Origin: Clostridium sp. CAG:411
GTDB lineage: Bacteria; Bacillota; Clostridia; Lachnospirales; Lachnospiraceae
DNA: 64,000 nucleotides
Assembly (NCBI GenBank): GCA_000437275.1
Contig: FR899719.1
Location: forward strand, 24,907 to 88,906
Direction: 5' to 3'
How positions within the stretch are numbered: position 1 is the stretch's first letter; each line of letters begins with the position of its first letter. Under the pieces are notes generated by a model. The model saw nothing but the letters and a program-made list of their open reading frames with translations, had not been told where the DNA came from and did not search any database. A program made the position numbers and the translations under genes. Of the stretch, positions 24,283 to 33,552 are shown piece by piece.

Positions 24283-25377
24283 ATGAGTTTATTACAAAAG
24301 GAGCTGGAGTTTTGGCTGGCATCACTTCCAGCGATAGGAGCAATTAAGATACAGGAATTATTGAAATATTTTAAAACAGAAGAACAGATTTTTAAGGCAG
24401 GAGAGAACGAGTTACGGCAGGTTTCACGTATTACTGAGAAAGATGTGGCGTGTATTATATCCAATCGAAATATAGATACAATTAAAAGAAAATATGAAAA
24501 GATGTATCAGCAAGGAAATCGGATTATATCGGTGCATGATAAAGCCTATCCAGAAAAATTAAAAAATATTGCGTCCTATCCATATGCTCTTTTTCTGCGT
24601 GGCAACCTTCCGAGCGAGAAGAAGATTTCTATTGCTATTGTAGGGGCAAGAAATTGTACAGCCTATGGAAAAGAAGTTGCAAAATGGTATGCAAGAGAAT
24701 TGGCAAAAGCTGGGATACAGGTTATTAGCGGAATGGCATATGGGGTTGATAGTTATGCACATAAGGGAGCGATAGAGGGAAATGCGGATACCTATGCTGT
24801 TTTGGGCTGCGGTATTGATATATGTTATCCAAGGGAAAATTTTGAATTGTACATGCATATGTCAAAGCAAGGAGGCGTAATCTCAGAATATGGACCTGGA
24901 GTGCCAGGGAGGGCGTTCCAATTTCCATTAAGAAATCGTATTATAAGTGGGTTGAGTGATGGTATCTTGGTCGTAGAGGCAAGAGAACGAAGTGGTTCTC
25001 TGATTACTGCGGATTTGGCATTAGAACAGGGAAAAGATATCTTTGCAATTCCTGGAAGAATTGGTGATAAGCTTAGTGAAGGTTGTCTCAATTTAATTAA
25101 GGAAGGAGCAACGCCTGTCGTAAGCCCCACAGATATAATTGAAAATTTTCATATTAATATGTTATTGGAACAAAAAGGAAGAAAACAAGAAAAGGTGAGA
25201 TTATCAGCGAAGGAACAAAAAATATATGATTGTGTTACCTTGGAGGAAAAACATATTAGCACGATACTTTCCGAAAGTAAAATGATTATGGCAGAAGCAC
25301 TCTCTTTGCTAGTGAAATTGGAAATGAGGGGTGTTATCAGGCAAAGTGTGAAAAATTATTATATCCGATGTTATTGA
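24283..25377 (+). CDS. dprA: DNA-processing protein DprA
   Basis: DprA loads RecA on incoming single-stranded DNA during transformation. The 364-aa protein has an N-terminal helical (SAM-like) region, the Rossmann-like core ('IAIVGARNCTAYG', 'VISGMAYGVDSYAHKGAI', 'FPLRNRIISGLSDGILVVEA', 'SGSLITADLALEQGK') and a C-terminal winged-helix-like domain (about 300-364). ATG 24283 lies 2 nt after the preceding stop, with the GGGGGG run at 24270-24275 as ribosome site; an in-frame TTG at 24268 precedes that site. The gene order YifB-dprA-topA-codY recalls Bacillus. Confidence 0.96.
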   Translation: MSLLQKELEFWLASLPAIGAIKIQELLKYFKTEEQIFKAGENELRQVSRITEKDVACIISNRNIDTIKRKYEKMYQQGNRIISVHDKAYPEKLKNIASYPYALFLRGNLPSEKKISIAIVGARNCTAYGKEVAKWYARELAKAGIQVISGMAYGVDSYAHKGAIEGNADTYAVLGCGIDICYPRENFELYMHMSKQGGVISEYGPGVPGRAFQFPLRNRIISGLSDGILVVEARERSGSLITADLALEQGKDIFAIPGRIGDKLSEGCLNLIKEGATPVVSPTDIIENFHINMLLEQKGRKQEKVRLSAKEQKIYDCVTLEEKHISTILSESKMIMAEALSLLVKLEMRGVIRQSVKNYYIRCY

Positions 25378-25673
25378 TTTGCTTTGTTGGAGTGTTAAAT
25401 AGGCAGAAAAGAAAAAGAGGGTACAAGGGATAAGAAATAGAAGGATGGCTGTAAAAATAAGACGTATTGTATATACATGAATTGCAATTTTTGGGAATTG
25501 TGCGAAAATTTTGGCAAAAAAACTTATATTAGTCTTGCGCTGATAAAAAAAATAGTGTATGCTTAGAAATGTTTTTGAAAGAGGATAAGAAAGTCATTGT
25601 AGAATGGTATTTTAAAGGAAAGTTTTTTTGATGACTTTCTAGTGATAAATAGAAAGTAGTAGGGAGTGTTACA
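25378..25673. other. dprA-topA intergenic region with leader hairpin
   Basis: No gene is visible. It holds the topA promoter (25535-25563) and a 9-bp inverted repeat GAAAGTCAT/ATGACTTTC (25589-25597 and 25631-25639) in the transcribed leader, about 35 nt before the start codon. No dprA terminator with a T run was recognised. Confidence 0.45.
25535..25563 (+). promoter_or_regulatory. Candidate promoter for topA-codY
   Basis: The -35 TTGCGC (25535-25540) and -10 TATGCT (25558-25563) are 17 nt apart. Both deviate from consensus, so confidence is moderate. Confidence 0.5.
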
Positions 25674-27746
25674 ATGCCAAAGTATTTAGTAATCGTGGAA
25701 TCACCTGCCAAGGCGGCAACAATTAAGAAATTTTTAGGGAAAAACTATGAGGTAGTTGCATCGAATGGACATGTAAGGGATTTTCCGAAGAGTCAGATGG
25801 GAATTGATTTTGAAAATGATTTTGAACCTAAGTATATTACAATCCGAGGAAAAGGAGAATTATTGGCGAAGCTTCGAAAAGAAGTAAAAAAAGCAGATAA
25901 AGTTTATCTCGCAACTGACCCGGACCGAGAGGGAGAAGCTATTTCATGGCATTTGTGCAATGCGTTAAAACTGGATGATAAAAAGTATAGTCGTATTACT
26001 TTTAATGAGATTACAAAGACAGCGGTAAAGGCATCTATAAAACAGGCACGTAATATTGATATGAACATGGTTGATTCGCAACAGGCAAGACGAATGATTG
26101 ACCGTATGGTAGGATATAGCATCAGTCCTCTTTTATGGGTTAAAGTGAAACGTGGTTTGAGTGCTGGTAGAGTACAGTCGGTTGCATTACGCTTAATTTG
26201 CGATAGAGAAGAAGAAATCAATGCATTTATTCCGGAAGAATATTGGACAATGGAAGCTAGTTTGAAAGTTAGTAAAGAACGAAAACCATTGATTGCTAAG
26301 TTTTATGGAGATAAAAATGGAAAGATTGCCATAACAAATGAAGAACAGGTAAAGAAGATTCAAAAAGAAGTTGAAAAAGCTGAATTTAAAATAGCTAATA
26401 TTAAAAAAGGTGAGCGAATAAAGAAAGCACCGTTGCCATTTACCACAAGTACATTACAGCAAGAGGCATCTAAGGCATTAAATTTTGCTACACAAAAGAC
26501 AATGAGAGTGGCACAGCAGTTATACGAAGGAATTGCCATAAAAGGAAGAGGTACGGTAGGTTTGATTTCTTATCTGCGTACAGATTCTACTCGTGTATCA
26601 GATGAAGCAGATCAGGCGGTAAGAGGATTTATCAAAGAAAACTATGGTGAAAAATATGTAGTTAAGACTTTGAATGAAAAAAGTGGGAAAAAGAAAATTC
26701 AGGATGCCCATGAAGCGATACGACCTACTTATGTTGACTTAACACCAACTATGGTGAAAGAAGATTTGAGTCGTGAACAATTCCGATTATATCAGCTTAT
26801 TTGGAAACGATTTGTTGCAAGTAGAATGGAAAATGTAAAGTATGAGACAACATCCATAAAAATAGATGCTGGAGAATATCGTTTCACTTCTTCGGCATCT
26901 AAAATCGTGTTTGATGGTTTTATGAGTGTCTACACGGCAGCAGATGATAAAGAAGAAAAGAGTGCTATGCTAAAGTCGATTTCCATGGATTCGGAACTTA
27001 CATTAAATGAATTAAATCCAGCACAGCATTTTACACAGCCACCAGCACATTTTACAGAAGCATCGTTGGTTAAGACTTTGGAGGATTTGGGAATTGGTCG
27101 TCCAAGTACCTATGCACCTACGATTAGTACGATTATTGCAAGAAGATATGTGGCTAAGGAAAATAAGAATTTGTATGTAACCGAGATTGGTGAAGTTGTA
27201 AATGGAATTATGAAAGAATCGTTTTCTAGTATTGTTGATTTTAATTTCACTGCTAATTTGGAGACACTGCTGGATGGAGTGGAAGATGGAAGCATTATGT
27301 GGAAAACGGTTGTGCGTAACTTTTATCCAGATTTAGAGATTGCGGTGAAAAAGGCACAGGAAGAACTGGAGAAGGTTGAGATTCAGGACGAAGTTACGGA
27401 TGTGATTTGTGAATTGTGTGGTAAAAATATGGTTGTAAAATATGGACCACATGGAAAATTCTTAGCTTGTCCAGGATTTCCAGAATGTCGAAATACAAAA
27501 CCTTATCTGGAAAAAATTGGGGTGCCTTGTCCAAAGTGTGGAAAAGAAGTCGTAATCAGAAAGACCAAAAAAGGAAGACGATATTATGGTTGCGAGGCAA
27601 ACCCTGATTGTGATTTTATGACATGGCAGCGTCCATCAAAAGAGAAGTGTCCACAATGTGGAGGCGTCCTTGTTGAAAAAGGAGCAAAACTTGTGTGCCT
27701 GGATGAAAATTGTGGATTTGTAAAAAGTGCAAAGAAAGAACAATAG
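25674..27746 (+). CDS. topA: DNA topoisomerase I (type IA)
   Basis: TopA relaxes negative supercoils. The 690-aa protein has the TOPRIM domain ('VESPAKAATIKKFLG', then DPDRE in 'ATDPDREGEAISWH'), the active-site tyrosine Y300 in 'ISYLRTDSTRVS' and three C-terminal zinc-ribbon repeats (CELCGKN.., CPKCGKE.., CPQCGG..). Length matches Firmicute TopA. AGTAGGGAG precedes the ATG. codY follows after 39 nt without a terminator, so the two are probably co-transcribed. Confidence 0.97.
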   Translation: MPKYLVIVESPAKAATIKKFLGKNYEVVASNGHVRDFPKSQMGIDFENDFEPKYITIRGKGELLAKLRKEVKKADKVYLATDPDREGEAISWHLCNALKLDDKKYSRITFNEITKTAVKASIKQARNIDMNMVDSQQARRMIDRMVGYSISPLLWVKVKRGLSAGRVQSVALRLICDREEEINAFIPEEYWTMEASLKVSKERKPLIAKFYGDKNGKIAITNEEQVKKIQKEVEKAEFKIANIKKGERIKKAPLPFTTSTLQQEASKALNFATQKTMRVAQQLYEGIAIKGRGTVGLISYLRTDSTRVSDEADQAVRGFIKENYGEKYVVKTLNEKSGKKKIQDAHEAIRPTYVDLTPTMVKEDLSREQFRLYQLIWKRFVASRMENVKYETTSIKIDAGEYRFTSSASKIVFDGFMSVYTAADDKEEKSAMLKSISMDSELTLNELNPAQHFTQPPAHFTEASLVKTLEDLGIGRPSTYAPTISTIIARRYVAKENKNLYVTEIGEVVNGIMKESFSSIVDFNFTANLETLLDGVEDGSIMWKTVVRNFYPDLEIAVKKAQEELEKVEIQDEVTDVICELCGKNMVVKYGPHGKFLACPGFPECRNTKPYLEKIGVPCPKCGKEVVIRKTKKGRRYYGCEANPDCDFMTWQRPSKEKCPQCGGVLVEKGAKLVCLDENCGFVKSAKKEQ

Positions 27747-27785
27747 TATAAAACGCGAATATAGCCAAGCAGGAGGTTAATAAAA

Positions 27786-28556
27786 ATGAGCGTACAGTTA
27801 CTTGATAAAACGAGAAAAATAAATAAATTGTTACACAATAATAGTTCTCATAAGGTGGTATTTAATGATATTTGTAAAGTGCTGAGTGATATTCTTGATT
27901 CTAATACACTTGTAATCAGTAAAAAGGGAAAAGTTCTTGGAGTAAAGAATTTAGCTAGTATTGATGAAATTACAGAGTTGCTTGAGGGTAGTGTTGGCGA
28001 TTATATTGATGAAATGCTGAATGAAAGATTACTTAATATTCTTTCTACCAAGGAAAATGTTAATATGGAAACTTTGGGATTTGAATTAGAAGAAAAGAAA
28101 AATTATCAGGGAATTGTAACGCCAATCGATATTGCAGGGGAACGCTTGGGAACCTTGTTTGTGTACAGACAAAAAAAGGCTTATAGTATTGATGATATTA
28201 TACTAAGCGAATATGGTTCCACTGTGGTAGGCTTGGAAATGCTTCGTGCCGTAAATGAAGAAAATGATGCAGAGACTAGAAAAGAGCAGGTGGTACGTTC
28301 TGCAATTAGTACATTATCTTATTCAGAATTAGAAGCAATTACACATATTTTTAGTGAATTAGATGGAGATGAAGGTGTGCTCATTGCAAGCAAAATTGCA
28401 GATAGAGTTGGGATCACCCGTTCGGTTATTGTGAATGCACTTCGTAAATTTGAGAGTGCAGGCATTATAGAATCGCGGTCTTCAGGTATGAAGGGAACCT
28501 ATATCCGAGTTTTAAATGACCTTGTTTTTGAAGAATTGGAACGAGGAAAAAAGTAA
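27786..28556 (+). CDS. codY: GTP-sensing pleiotropic regulator CodY
   Basis: CodY represses starvation genes when GTP and branched-chain amino acids are plentiful. The 256-aa protein has the N-terminal GAF-like ligand domain (about 1-155) and the C-terminal winged helix, with recognition helix region 'ASKIADRVGITRSVIVNALRKFESAG' (about 203-228). It sits immediately upstream of flgB as in Bacillus, where CodY represses the fla/che promoter. An inverted repeat over the flgB promoter is a candidate target. Confidence 0.96.
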   Translation: MSVQLLDKTRKINKLLHNNSSHKVVFNDICKVLSDILDSNTLVISKKGKVLGVKNLASIDEITELLEGSVGDYIDEMLNERLLNILSTKENVNMETLGFELEEKKNYQGIVTPIDIAGERLGTLFVYRQKKAYSIDDIILSEYGSTVVGLEMLRAVNEENDAETRKEQVVRSAISTLSYSELEAITHIFSELDGDEGVLIASKIADRVGITRSVIVNALRKFESAGIIESRSSGMKGTYIRVLNDLVFEELERGKK

Positions 28557-28607
28557 AAAAACATATTCACAAAAGACAAAATTTCGTAATAGTTCAGTTT
28601 TTTTTGT

Positions 28608-28635
28608 AATATTTCTTGTTTTTTTGTGAAATATT
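28608..28635. promoter_or_regulatory. Inverted repeat over the flgB promoter, candidate operator
   Basis: AATATTTC (28608-28615) and GAAATATT (28628-28635) form an 8-bp perfect inverted repeat with a 12-nt spacer, covering the -35 and most of the spacer. Half-sites resemble CodY arms (AATTTTC/GAAAATT), but the spacing differs. Regulator unknown. Confidence 0.5.
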
Positions 28636-28643
28636 GTTATAAT
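28616..28643 (+). promoter_or_regulatory. Promoter of the flgB-led fla operon
   Basis: The -35 TTGTTT (28616-28621) and perfect -10 TATAAT (28638-28643) are 16 nt apart, SigA-like. The start codon of flgB is 30 nt downstream of the -10. Confidence 0.7.
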
Positions 28644-28672
28644 ATAATAGAAAACAAAAAAGGGGTGATAGG

Positions 28673-29059
28673 ATGATTAGTTCAGGTGCCTATAATTATA
28701 TCAATGTATTGCAGCAGGCAACAGATGCTAGTTGGTTGCGTAATACAATTATTTCAAATAATATTGCAAATGTAGATACACCAAATTACAAACGTCAGGA
28801 TGTACAGTTTGAGACGTATTTGATTGAACAGTTGGCTGGCGGGGACAGCATGGATTCCTATGTGAATAATATGGATTTATCTACATTAGAGCCAACGATT
28901 TATACAGATAATTCCAATTTGAGTTATCGACTAGATGGAAATAATGTCGATATTGATACAGAAAATGCGGAGTTGGCTAAGAACCAAATTAAGTATAGTG
29001 TCATGACGGATGCTATTTCACAGGAGTTTGCAAGGCTGCGTACAGCAATCGGTAAATAA
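28673..29059 (+). CDS. flgB: Flagellar basal-body rod protein FlgB
   Basis: A proximal rod subunit exported by the flagellar type III apparatus. The 128-aa protein has the rod/hook family N-terminal motif 'SNNIANVDTPNYKRQDV' and a C-terminal amphipathic helix ('QIKYSVMTDAISQEFARLRT'). First gene of the fla cluster, with AAGGGGTG before the ATG. Confidence 0.96.
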   Translation: MISSGAYNYINVLQQATDASWLRNTIISNNIANVDTPNYKRQDVQFETYLIEQLAGGDSMDSYVNNMDLSTLEPTIYTDNSNLSYRLDGNNVDIDTENAELAKNQIKYSVMTDAISQEFARLRTAIGK

Positions 29060-29085
29060 TGCTATAAACAGAGGGAGTGATAGAT

Positions 29086-29523
29086 ATGTCAGCGTTTGGG
29101 GCTATGGATATTAGTGCTAGTGGAATGACAGCACAAAGATTAAGAACAGATATAATTTCACAAAATATCGCAAATGTAAATACGACTAGAGATGAAAATG
29201 GACAGCCATATAAAAGAAGAACAGTTGTTTTTGAAGAAAAACCATCAAATAGCTTCAATGACTATTTAAGTGTGGCATCCAGTTCAATTGGAAATGGAGT
29301 AAAGGTTTCCGCAATTGTTGAGGATAATACTACACCTATGACGATGGTATATGATCCATCCCATCCGGATGCAGATGAAGAGGGATATGTTTATTATCCT
29401 AATGTTAATACAGTTACAGAAATGACAAACATGATTGATGCCAGTCGAGCATATGAGGCTAATATTACAGCGTTTAATGCAACAAAAGCTATGACGACAC
29501 AGGCATTACAGATTGGAAAATAA
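29086..29523 (+). CDS. flgC: Flagellar basal-body rod protein FlgC
   Basis: A second proximal rod subunit (145 aa): 'DISASGMTAQRLRTDIISQN' N-terminal helix, 'YPNVNTVTEMTNMIDASRAY' near the C-terminus. ATG 29086 is preferred because GAGGGAG (29071-29077) is correctly placed; an in-frame GTG at 29077 overlaps that site. Lies 26 nt after flgB. Confidence 0.96.
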   Translation: MSAFGAMDISASGMTAQRLRTDIISQNIANVNTTRDENGQPYKRRTVVFEEKPSNSFNDYLSVASSSIGNGVKVSAIVEDNTTPMTMVYDPSHPDADEEGYVYYPNVNTVTEMTNMIDASRAYEANITAFNATKAMTTQALQIGK

Positions 29524-29604
29524 TTAGAGGCGTATAAAAGGCTTTGTGAAAAAAGAGCGAAGGAATGATTGGGAGATTAATTCTGAAGGATAAGGAGAAG
29601 ATAC

Positions 29605-29967
29605 ATGAGTTTAGATATTAGTAGTTTATCGGGGACGAGTAATTTGAATAGCATTTATAACAATAACTATTCAACTGACAGGGTGAGTAATTTTTCCAAT
29701 AGCTACGATGGGCTTATTTCATCTGTAAAAGATGAGGGGGATTCGTTTGAGAATGTATTTCAGTCTGCGTTGGATTTGATTAATACAACCAATGATTATA
29801 CAAATGTAGCAGAGCAGGAAGAACTGAATTATGCAATGGGATTGTCTGAAGATACGCATACTTTGATGATTGCGCAGCAAAAGGCAAATATTTCGTTAGC
29901 GTATACGGTTGCTGTCCGTGATGCGGTTGTGGATGCATATAATAATATTATGAATATGCAGTTCTAA
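29605..29967 (+). CDS. fliE: Flagellar hook-basal body complex protein FliE
   Basis: FliE links the MS ring to the rod and is needed for export of rod proteins. The C-terminal half carries the family pattern ('SFENVFQSALDLINTTN', 'HTLMIAQQKANISLAYTVAVRDAVVDAYNNIM'). At 120 aa it is slightly long because of a Ser/Asn-rich N-terminus. AAGGAGAAG precedes the ATG; 81 nt from flgC. Confidence 0.94.
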   Translation: MSLDISSLSGTSNLNSIYNNNYSTDRVSNFSNSYDGLISSVKDEGDSFENVFQSALDLINTTNDYTNVAEQEELNYAMGLSEDTHTLMIAQQKANISLAYTVAVRDAVVDAYNNIMNMQF

Positions 29968-30022
29968 CAATTTAGTTTAAGCAACCTGTGATATGAGGAA
30001 AGGACAGTAGGAGAATGGTAAC

Positions 30023-31639
30023 ATGTTAGATAAATTGAAGGAAGTACCCGAGAAACTTTTAGAATTTTGGAATAAATATAGTGCAAAACAAAAAGGTATT
30101 ATTATTTCTGTTGTTGTTGCGATTTTAATTGCAATCGGAATCTTAGTTTTTGTGTTGACACGGACAAATTATACGCATTTGGTTACATTGCAGGATGAAC
30201 AAAGCGTAACACAATTATTAGAATTATTAGATAATGATGGAATTGCCTATAAAAAAGACAAGACAGCATCGGGATACGAAATAAAGGTAGATCAGTCTAA
30301 GACTACTGATGCTATGCTTTTAATGGGAAATAATGAAATCGTAGGGCATAGTTCGAGCGATATGGACTGGGAGACTGCGCTGAATAACAGTATTGAAACA
30401 ACAGAAGGTGAAAAAAGTAAAAAATATACATTAGCTTTTCAGAGTGAAATTCGTACATATCTTAAATCGATTAAAGGTGTTGATGAAGCGTATGTATCTA
30501 TAAATTCACCAACGGATGATGGAACTATTTTTGCAGAAGATCAAGATGCTTCGGTTGCTGTTATGTTGAAGCTTTCAGATGAACTATCGCAATCCGCGCT
30601 ACAAGGTATGGCAAATTATCTTGCTACAGCAGTGGGAAATAAAGATACCAGTTTAGTTACTATTGTAGATACGGACAGTAATTTATTATTTGATGGTACA
30701 AGCGCTGATACATTGAGTGGAAACGCCACATCAACTGCGGAATATCAGGAAACATTGCGTGCGATTATCAAAAATGATGTAAAACAGGTTCTATTAAAAT
30801 CGAATTACAATGAAGTAGAGATAGGAACATCTAATATTCAGTTTAATTTGGATCAGGTACAGACTTTATATACAGAGTATTCCACACCAGAAGGAAAAGA
30901 TCAGGGACCATATTCTTCAAGTTATGAATATTCTTCAAAAGGAAGTAGTGGTTCTGGCGGAATCCCTGGAACAGATTCTAACGCAGATGATACAGATTAT
31001 ATGCTTCAAAGTAGTGGCGATAACAGTTCTGAGGTTACACTTAATAAATATGAATATGATGTAAATAAAAAAGAAACGACGACTGTTCAGGCAGTTGGTG
31101 CAGTGGATGCAGGAAATTCATCGATTGCTATTGTATTGAAAAAATATAAAATATATGATGAGAAGCAAATGAAAGCAAACGGAGAATTGGACGGTACAGA
31201 TTTTGAAACATTCCAAAGTCAAAATAGTGAACCAACCCAGCTTGATGTACCAACGGAAGTGACAGATTTGATTGCAAAGGCTACAGGAATTTCAACAGCA
31301 GATATTTCTGTAGTTGCTTATGAGCAGCCAGTCTTTAACGAAATGACAAAAACACCGGTTGCTTATAGTAACATATTGATGATAGTTTTAGCTGTCTTGA
31401 TTGTTGCATTATTAATCTTTGTGGTATTTAAGGGAACTGCTCCAATGGAAACAACGGAGTTGGAACCAGAATTATCAGTAGAGCAATTGCTTGCTACGAC
31501 GAAGGAAAATCAATCCTTAGAGGATATTGAATTTGGCGAAAAATCAGAAACTAGAAGAATGATTGAGAAATTCGTTGATGAAAATCCAGAAGCGGTTGCA
31601 CAGTTGTTGCGAAACTGGATTAATGAGGATTGGGGCTAA
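30023..31639 (+). CDS. fliF: Flagellar M-ring protein FliF
   Basis: FliF forms the MS ring in the cytoplasmic membrane. The 538-aa protein has membrane helices at about 24-46 and 452-472, two periplasmic-side ring-building YscJ-like modules between them and a C-terminal cytoplasmic FliG-binding tail ('RMIEKFVDENPEAVAQLLRNWINED'). A Ser/Gly-rich loop lies at about 292-335. The gap to fliG is 100 nt and contains an RNA hairpin. Confidence 0.97.
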   Translation: MLDKLKEVPEKLLEFWNKYSAKQKGIIISVVVAILIAIGILVFVLTRTNYTHLVTLQDEQSVTQLLELLDNDGIAYKKDKTASGYEIKVDQSKTTDAMLLMGNNEIVGHSSSDMDWETALNNSIETTEGEKSKKYTLAFQSEIRTYLKSIKGVDEAYVSINSPTDDGTIFAEDQDASVAVMLKLSDELSQSALQGMANYLATAVGNKDTSLVTIVDTDSNLLFDGTSADTLSGNATSTAEYQETLRAIIKNDVKQVLLKSNYNEVEIGTSNIQFNLDQVQTLYTEYSTPEGKDQGPYSSSYEYSSKGSSGSGGIPGTDSNADDTDYMLQSSGDNSSEVTLNKYEYDVNKKETTTVQAVGAVDAGNSSIAIVLKKYKIYDEKQMKANGELDGTDFETFQSQNSEPTQLDVPTEVTDLIAKATGISTADISVVAYEQPVFNEMTKTPVAYSNILMIVLAVLIVALLIFVVFKGTAPMETTELEPELSVEQLLATTKENQSLEDIEFGEKSETRRMIEKFVDENPEAVAQLLRNWINEDWG

Positions 31640-31676
31640 AGGCAGACAGGTATAGATAAAAGTTGTTTCTGACTAG

Positions 31677-31717
31677 ACACCCAAGGAGGGCATGTGTGAC
31701 ATGCTTTGCTTGGGTGT
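31677..31717 (+). promoter_or_regulatory. Two-tier RNA hairpin in the fliF-fliG spacer
   Basis: ACACCCAAG (31677-31685) pairs with CTTGGGTGT (31709-31717), and inside it GCATGT (31690-31695) pairs with ACATGC (31699-31704); an internal loop GAGG/TTTG separates the two helices. No T run follows, so it is not a standard terminator. It probably affects mRNA processing or fliG translation (inference). Confidence 0.6.
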
Positions 31718-31739
31718 AGTTGGATAGGGAGGTTTTCAA

Positions 31740-32744
31740 ATGAAAAATGAGTTGAGCGGTATAGAGAAGGCTGCTATTTTATTAATTAGTTTAGGGCCAG
31801 AAAAATCAGTAAATGTTTTTAAGCATTTAAAAGAAGATGAGATAGAACAATTGACATTGGAAATTGCTAATACAAGAAGTGTTTCAGCATCCAAAAAGGA
31901 AGAAGTGTTGGATGAATTTTACGAAGTGTGTCTGGCACAGCAGTATATTGCCGAGGGTGGTATTTCTTATGCAAAACAGTTGTTAGAGGAAGCACTTGGT
32001 TCAGAAAAGGCAAAAGATGTTATTGGAAAACTGACAGCTTCTTTACAGGTTCGTCCATTTGAATTTGTTAAGAAAACAGATCCGACTCAACTTCTTAACT
32101 TTATACAAGACGAACATCCACAGACCATTGCGTTGATTTTATCTTATTTATCTTCTAGTCAAGCATCGGTTATTATCGCTGCACTTCCGCCTGAAAAACA
32201 GGCAGATGTTGCAAAACGTATCGCACAGATGGATCGTACTTCACCAGATATAATTAAGGAAGTAGAGAAGGTATTGGAAAGAAAGTTAGCATCTTTGGTA
32301 AACCAGGATTATACCATTGTTGGTGGTGTGGATGCCATTGTTGAAATTTTGAATACGGTAGACAGAGGTACAGAGAAACATATTATTGAAACATTGGAAA
32401 TTGAAGAACCAGAATTGGCTGACGAAATTAGAAGAAAGATGTTTGTATTCGAGGATATTCTTTCTTTGGACGACAAATCTATTCAACGTGTCTTGCGAGA
32501 AGTGGATAACAATGAAATTGCTATGGCACTAAAGGGTTCAACGGAAGAAGTACAAACTGTAATCTTCAACAACTTGTCAAAACGACTTGCTGTTATGATT
32601 CGAGAAGATATGGAATTTATGGGACCGGTTCGTTTGAAGGATGTTGAAGAGGCACAGCAAAAGATTGTAAATATTATCCGTAAGTTAGAAGACTCCGCTG
32701 AAATTATTATTTCAAGGGGTGGAGGTGACGAAATCGTTGTCTAA
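31740..32744 (+). CDS. fliG: Flagellar motor switch protein FliG
   Basis: FliG couples the stator to rotor torque. The 334-aa protein has N-terminal FliF-binding, middle ('DEHPQTIALILSYL', EHPQ motif) and C-terminal torque domains ('LDDKSIQRVLREVDN' with the charged helix facing MotA). Length is standard. GGGAGG precedes the ATG. fliH overlaps its 3' end. Confidence 0.97.
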   Translation: MKNELSGIEKAAILLISLGPEKSVNVFKHLKEDEIEQLTLEIANTRSVSASKKEEVLDEFYEVCLAQQYIAEGGISYAKQLLEEALGSEKAKDVIGKLTASLQVRPFEFVKKTDPTQLLNFIQDEHPQTIALILSYLSSSQASVIIAALPPEKQADVAKRIAQMDRTSPDIIKEVEKVLERKLASLVNQDYTIVGGVDAIVEILNTVDRGTEKHIIETLEIEEPELADEIRRKMFVFEDILSLDDKSIQRVLREVDNNEIAMALKGSTEEVQTVIFNNLSKRLAVMIREDMEFMGPVRLKDVEEAQQKIVNIIRKLEDSAEIIISRGGGDEIVV

Positions 32745-33552
32745 TTTAATAAAGTATTATAATTTTAATGTAACAGAAGATAAAAAATGTGTGGTTGAAA
32801 GTGACAGCCGAGTTGGTAATTTTATACCAGGGTTACTTACACATGGGGAAGTGGAAGTTCGAGACAAAGAGAGAGAAGAATTTGACGAGGAATTTCCAGA
32901 GGAAATGTTTGCCGAACAAGAAGAACAAGAACATGGAAATGCAATAAAGAATGAAGAAATTTTAGATGCTGCACATGAGCAAGCAGGTAAAATTTTAGAA
33001 CAGGCAAAAAAAGATGCGGAAAAATTGGTAGAACAGGCCAAAATTACTGCAGAATTAGAAAAAGAAAAAATTCTGGAAGAAAGTAAAAAGGCTGGGTATA
33101 AAGATGGCTTGGTGCAGGCAAATGATGAAGTTGCATCCCAAAAGGAAGAACTAGAACAAAGAGCACAACAACTGGAAGAAGAATACCAGCAGCTTGTTGA
33201 GCAACTAGAACCTGATTTTGTAAAATTAGTCATCAATCTAGTCAAGAAGCTGACAGGTGTTTTAGTAGAAAATAAAAAAGACATTATTTTATATTTGATG
33301 GAACAATCTTTGAAAAATCTAGGGAAAACAATGAAATTAGTAATCAGGGTTTCTGCGGATGATGTGGAGATGGTTCGAAATGAACAGGAAAGATTACTTG
33401 AGTTTGTAGACAAAGATTGTGAGATGGAAATTGTGCTTGATTCTACCTTGAAGAAGAATCAGTGTTTGCTGGAAGCAGATAAGCAGATTATTGACTGTAG
33501 TCTGGATGTGCAAATGCAGAGTTTAATTGAAAATCTAAAAATGATGATGTAA
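32725..33552 (+). CDS. fliH: Flagellar assembly protein FliH
   Basis: FliH regulates the export ATPase FliI. A 275-aa acidic protein: variable N-terminus, a long coiled coil (about 90-160, 'LEQAKKDAEKLVEQAK') and the C-terminal V-ATPase-E-like domain ('VKLVINLVKKLTG', 'KLVIRVSADDVEMV'). GTG 32725 is chosen (AAGGGG 5 nt upstream); GTG 32719 and TTG 32737 are alternatives. It overlaps fliG, suggesting coupling. Confidence 0.88.
   Translation: MTKSLSNLIKYYNFNVTEDKKCVVESDSRVGNFIPGLLTHGEVEVRDKEREEFDEEFPEEMFAEQEEQEHGNAIKNEEILDAAHEQAGKILEQAKKDAEKLVEQAKITAELEKEKILEESKKAGYKDGLVQANDEVASQKEELEQRAQQLEEEYQQLVEQLEPDFVKLVINLVKKLTGVLVENKKDIILYLMEQSLKNLGKTMKLVIRVSADDVEMVRNEQERLLEFVDKDCEMEIVLDSTLKKNQCLLEADKQIIDCSLDVQMQSLIENLKMMM

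Noticed and set aside
32757..33413. 218-codon minus-strand reading frame opposite fliH
   Set aside because: Serine-rich shadow of the glutamate-rich FliH coding strand.
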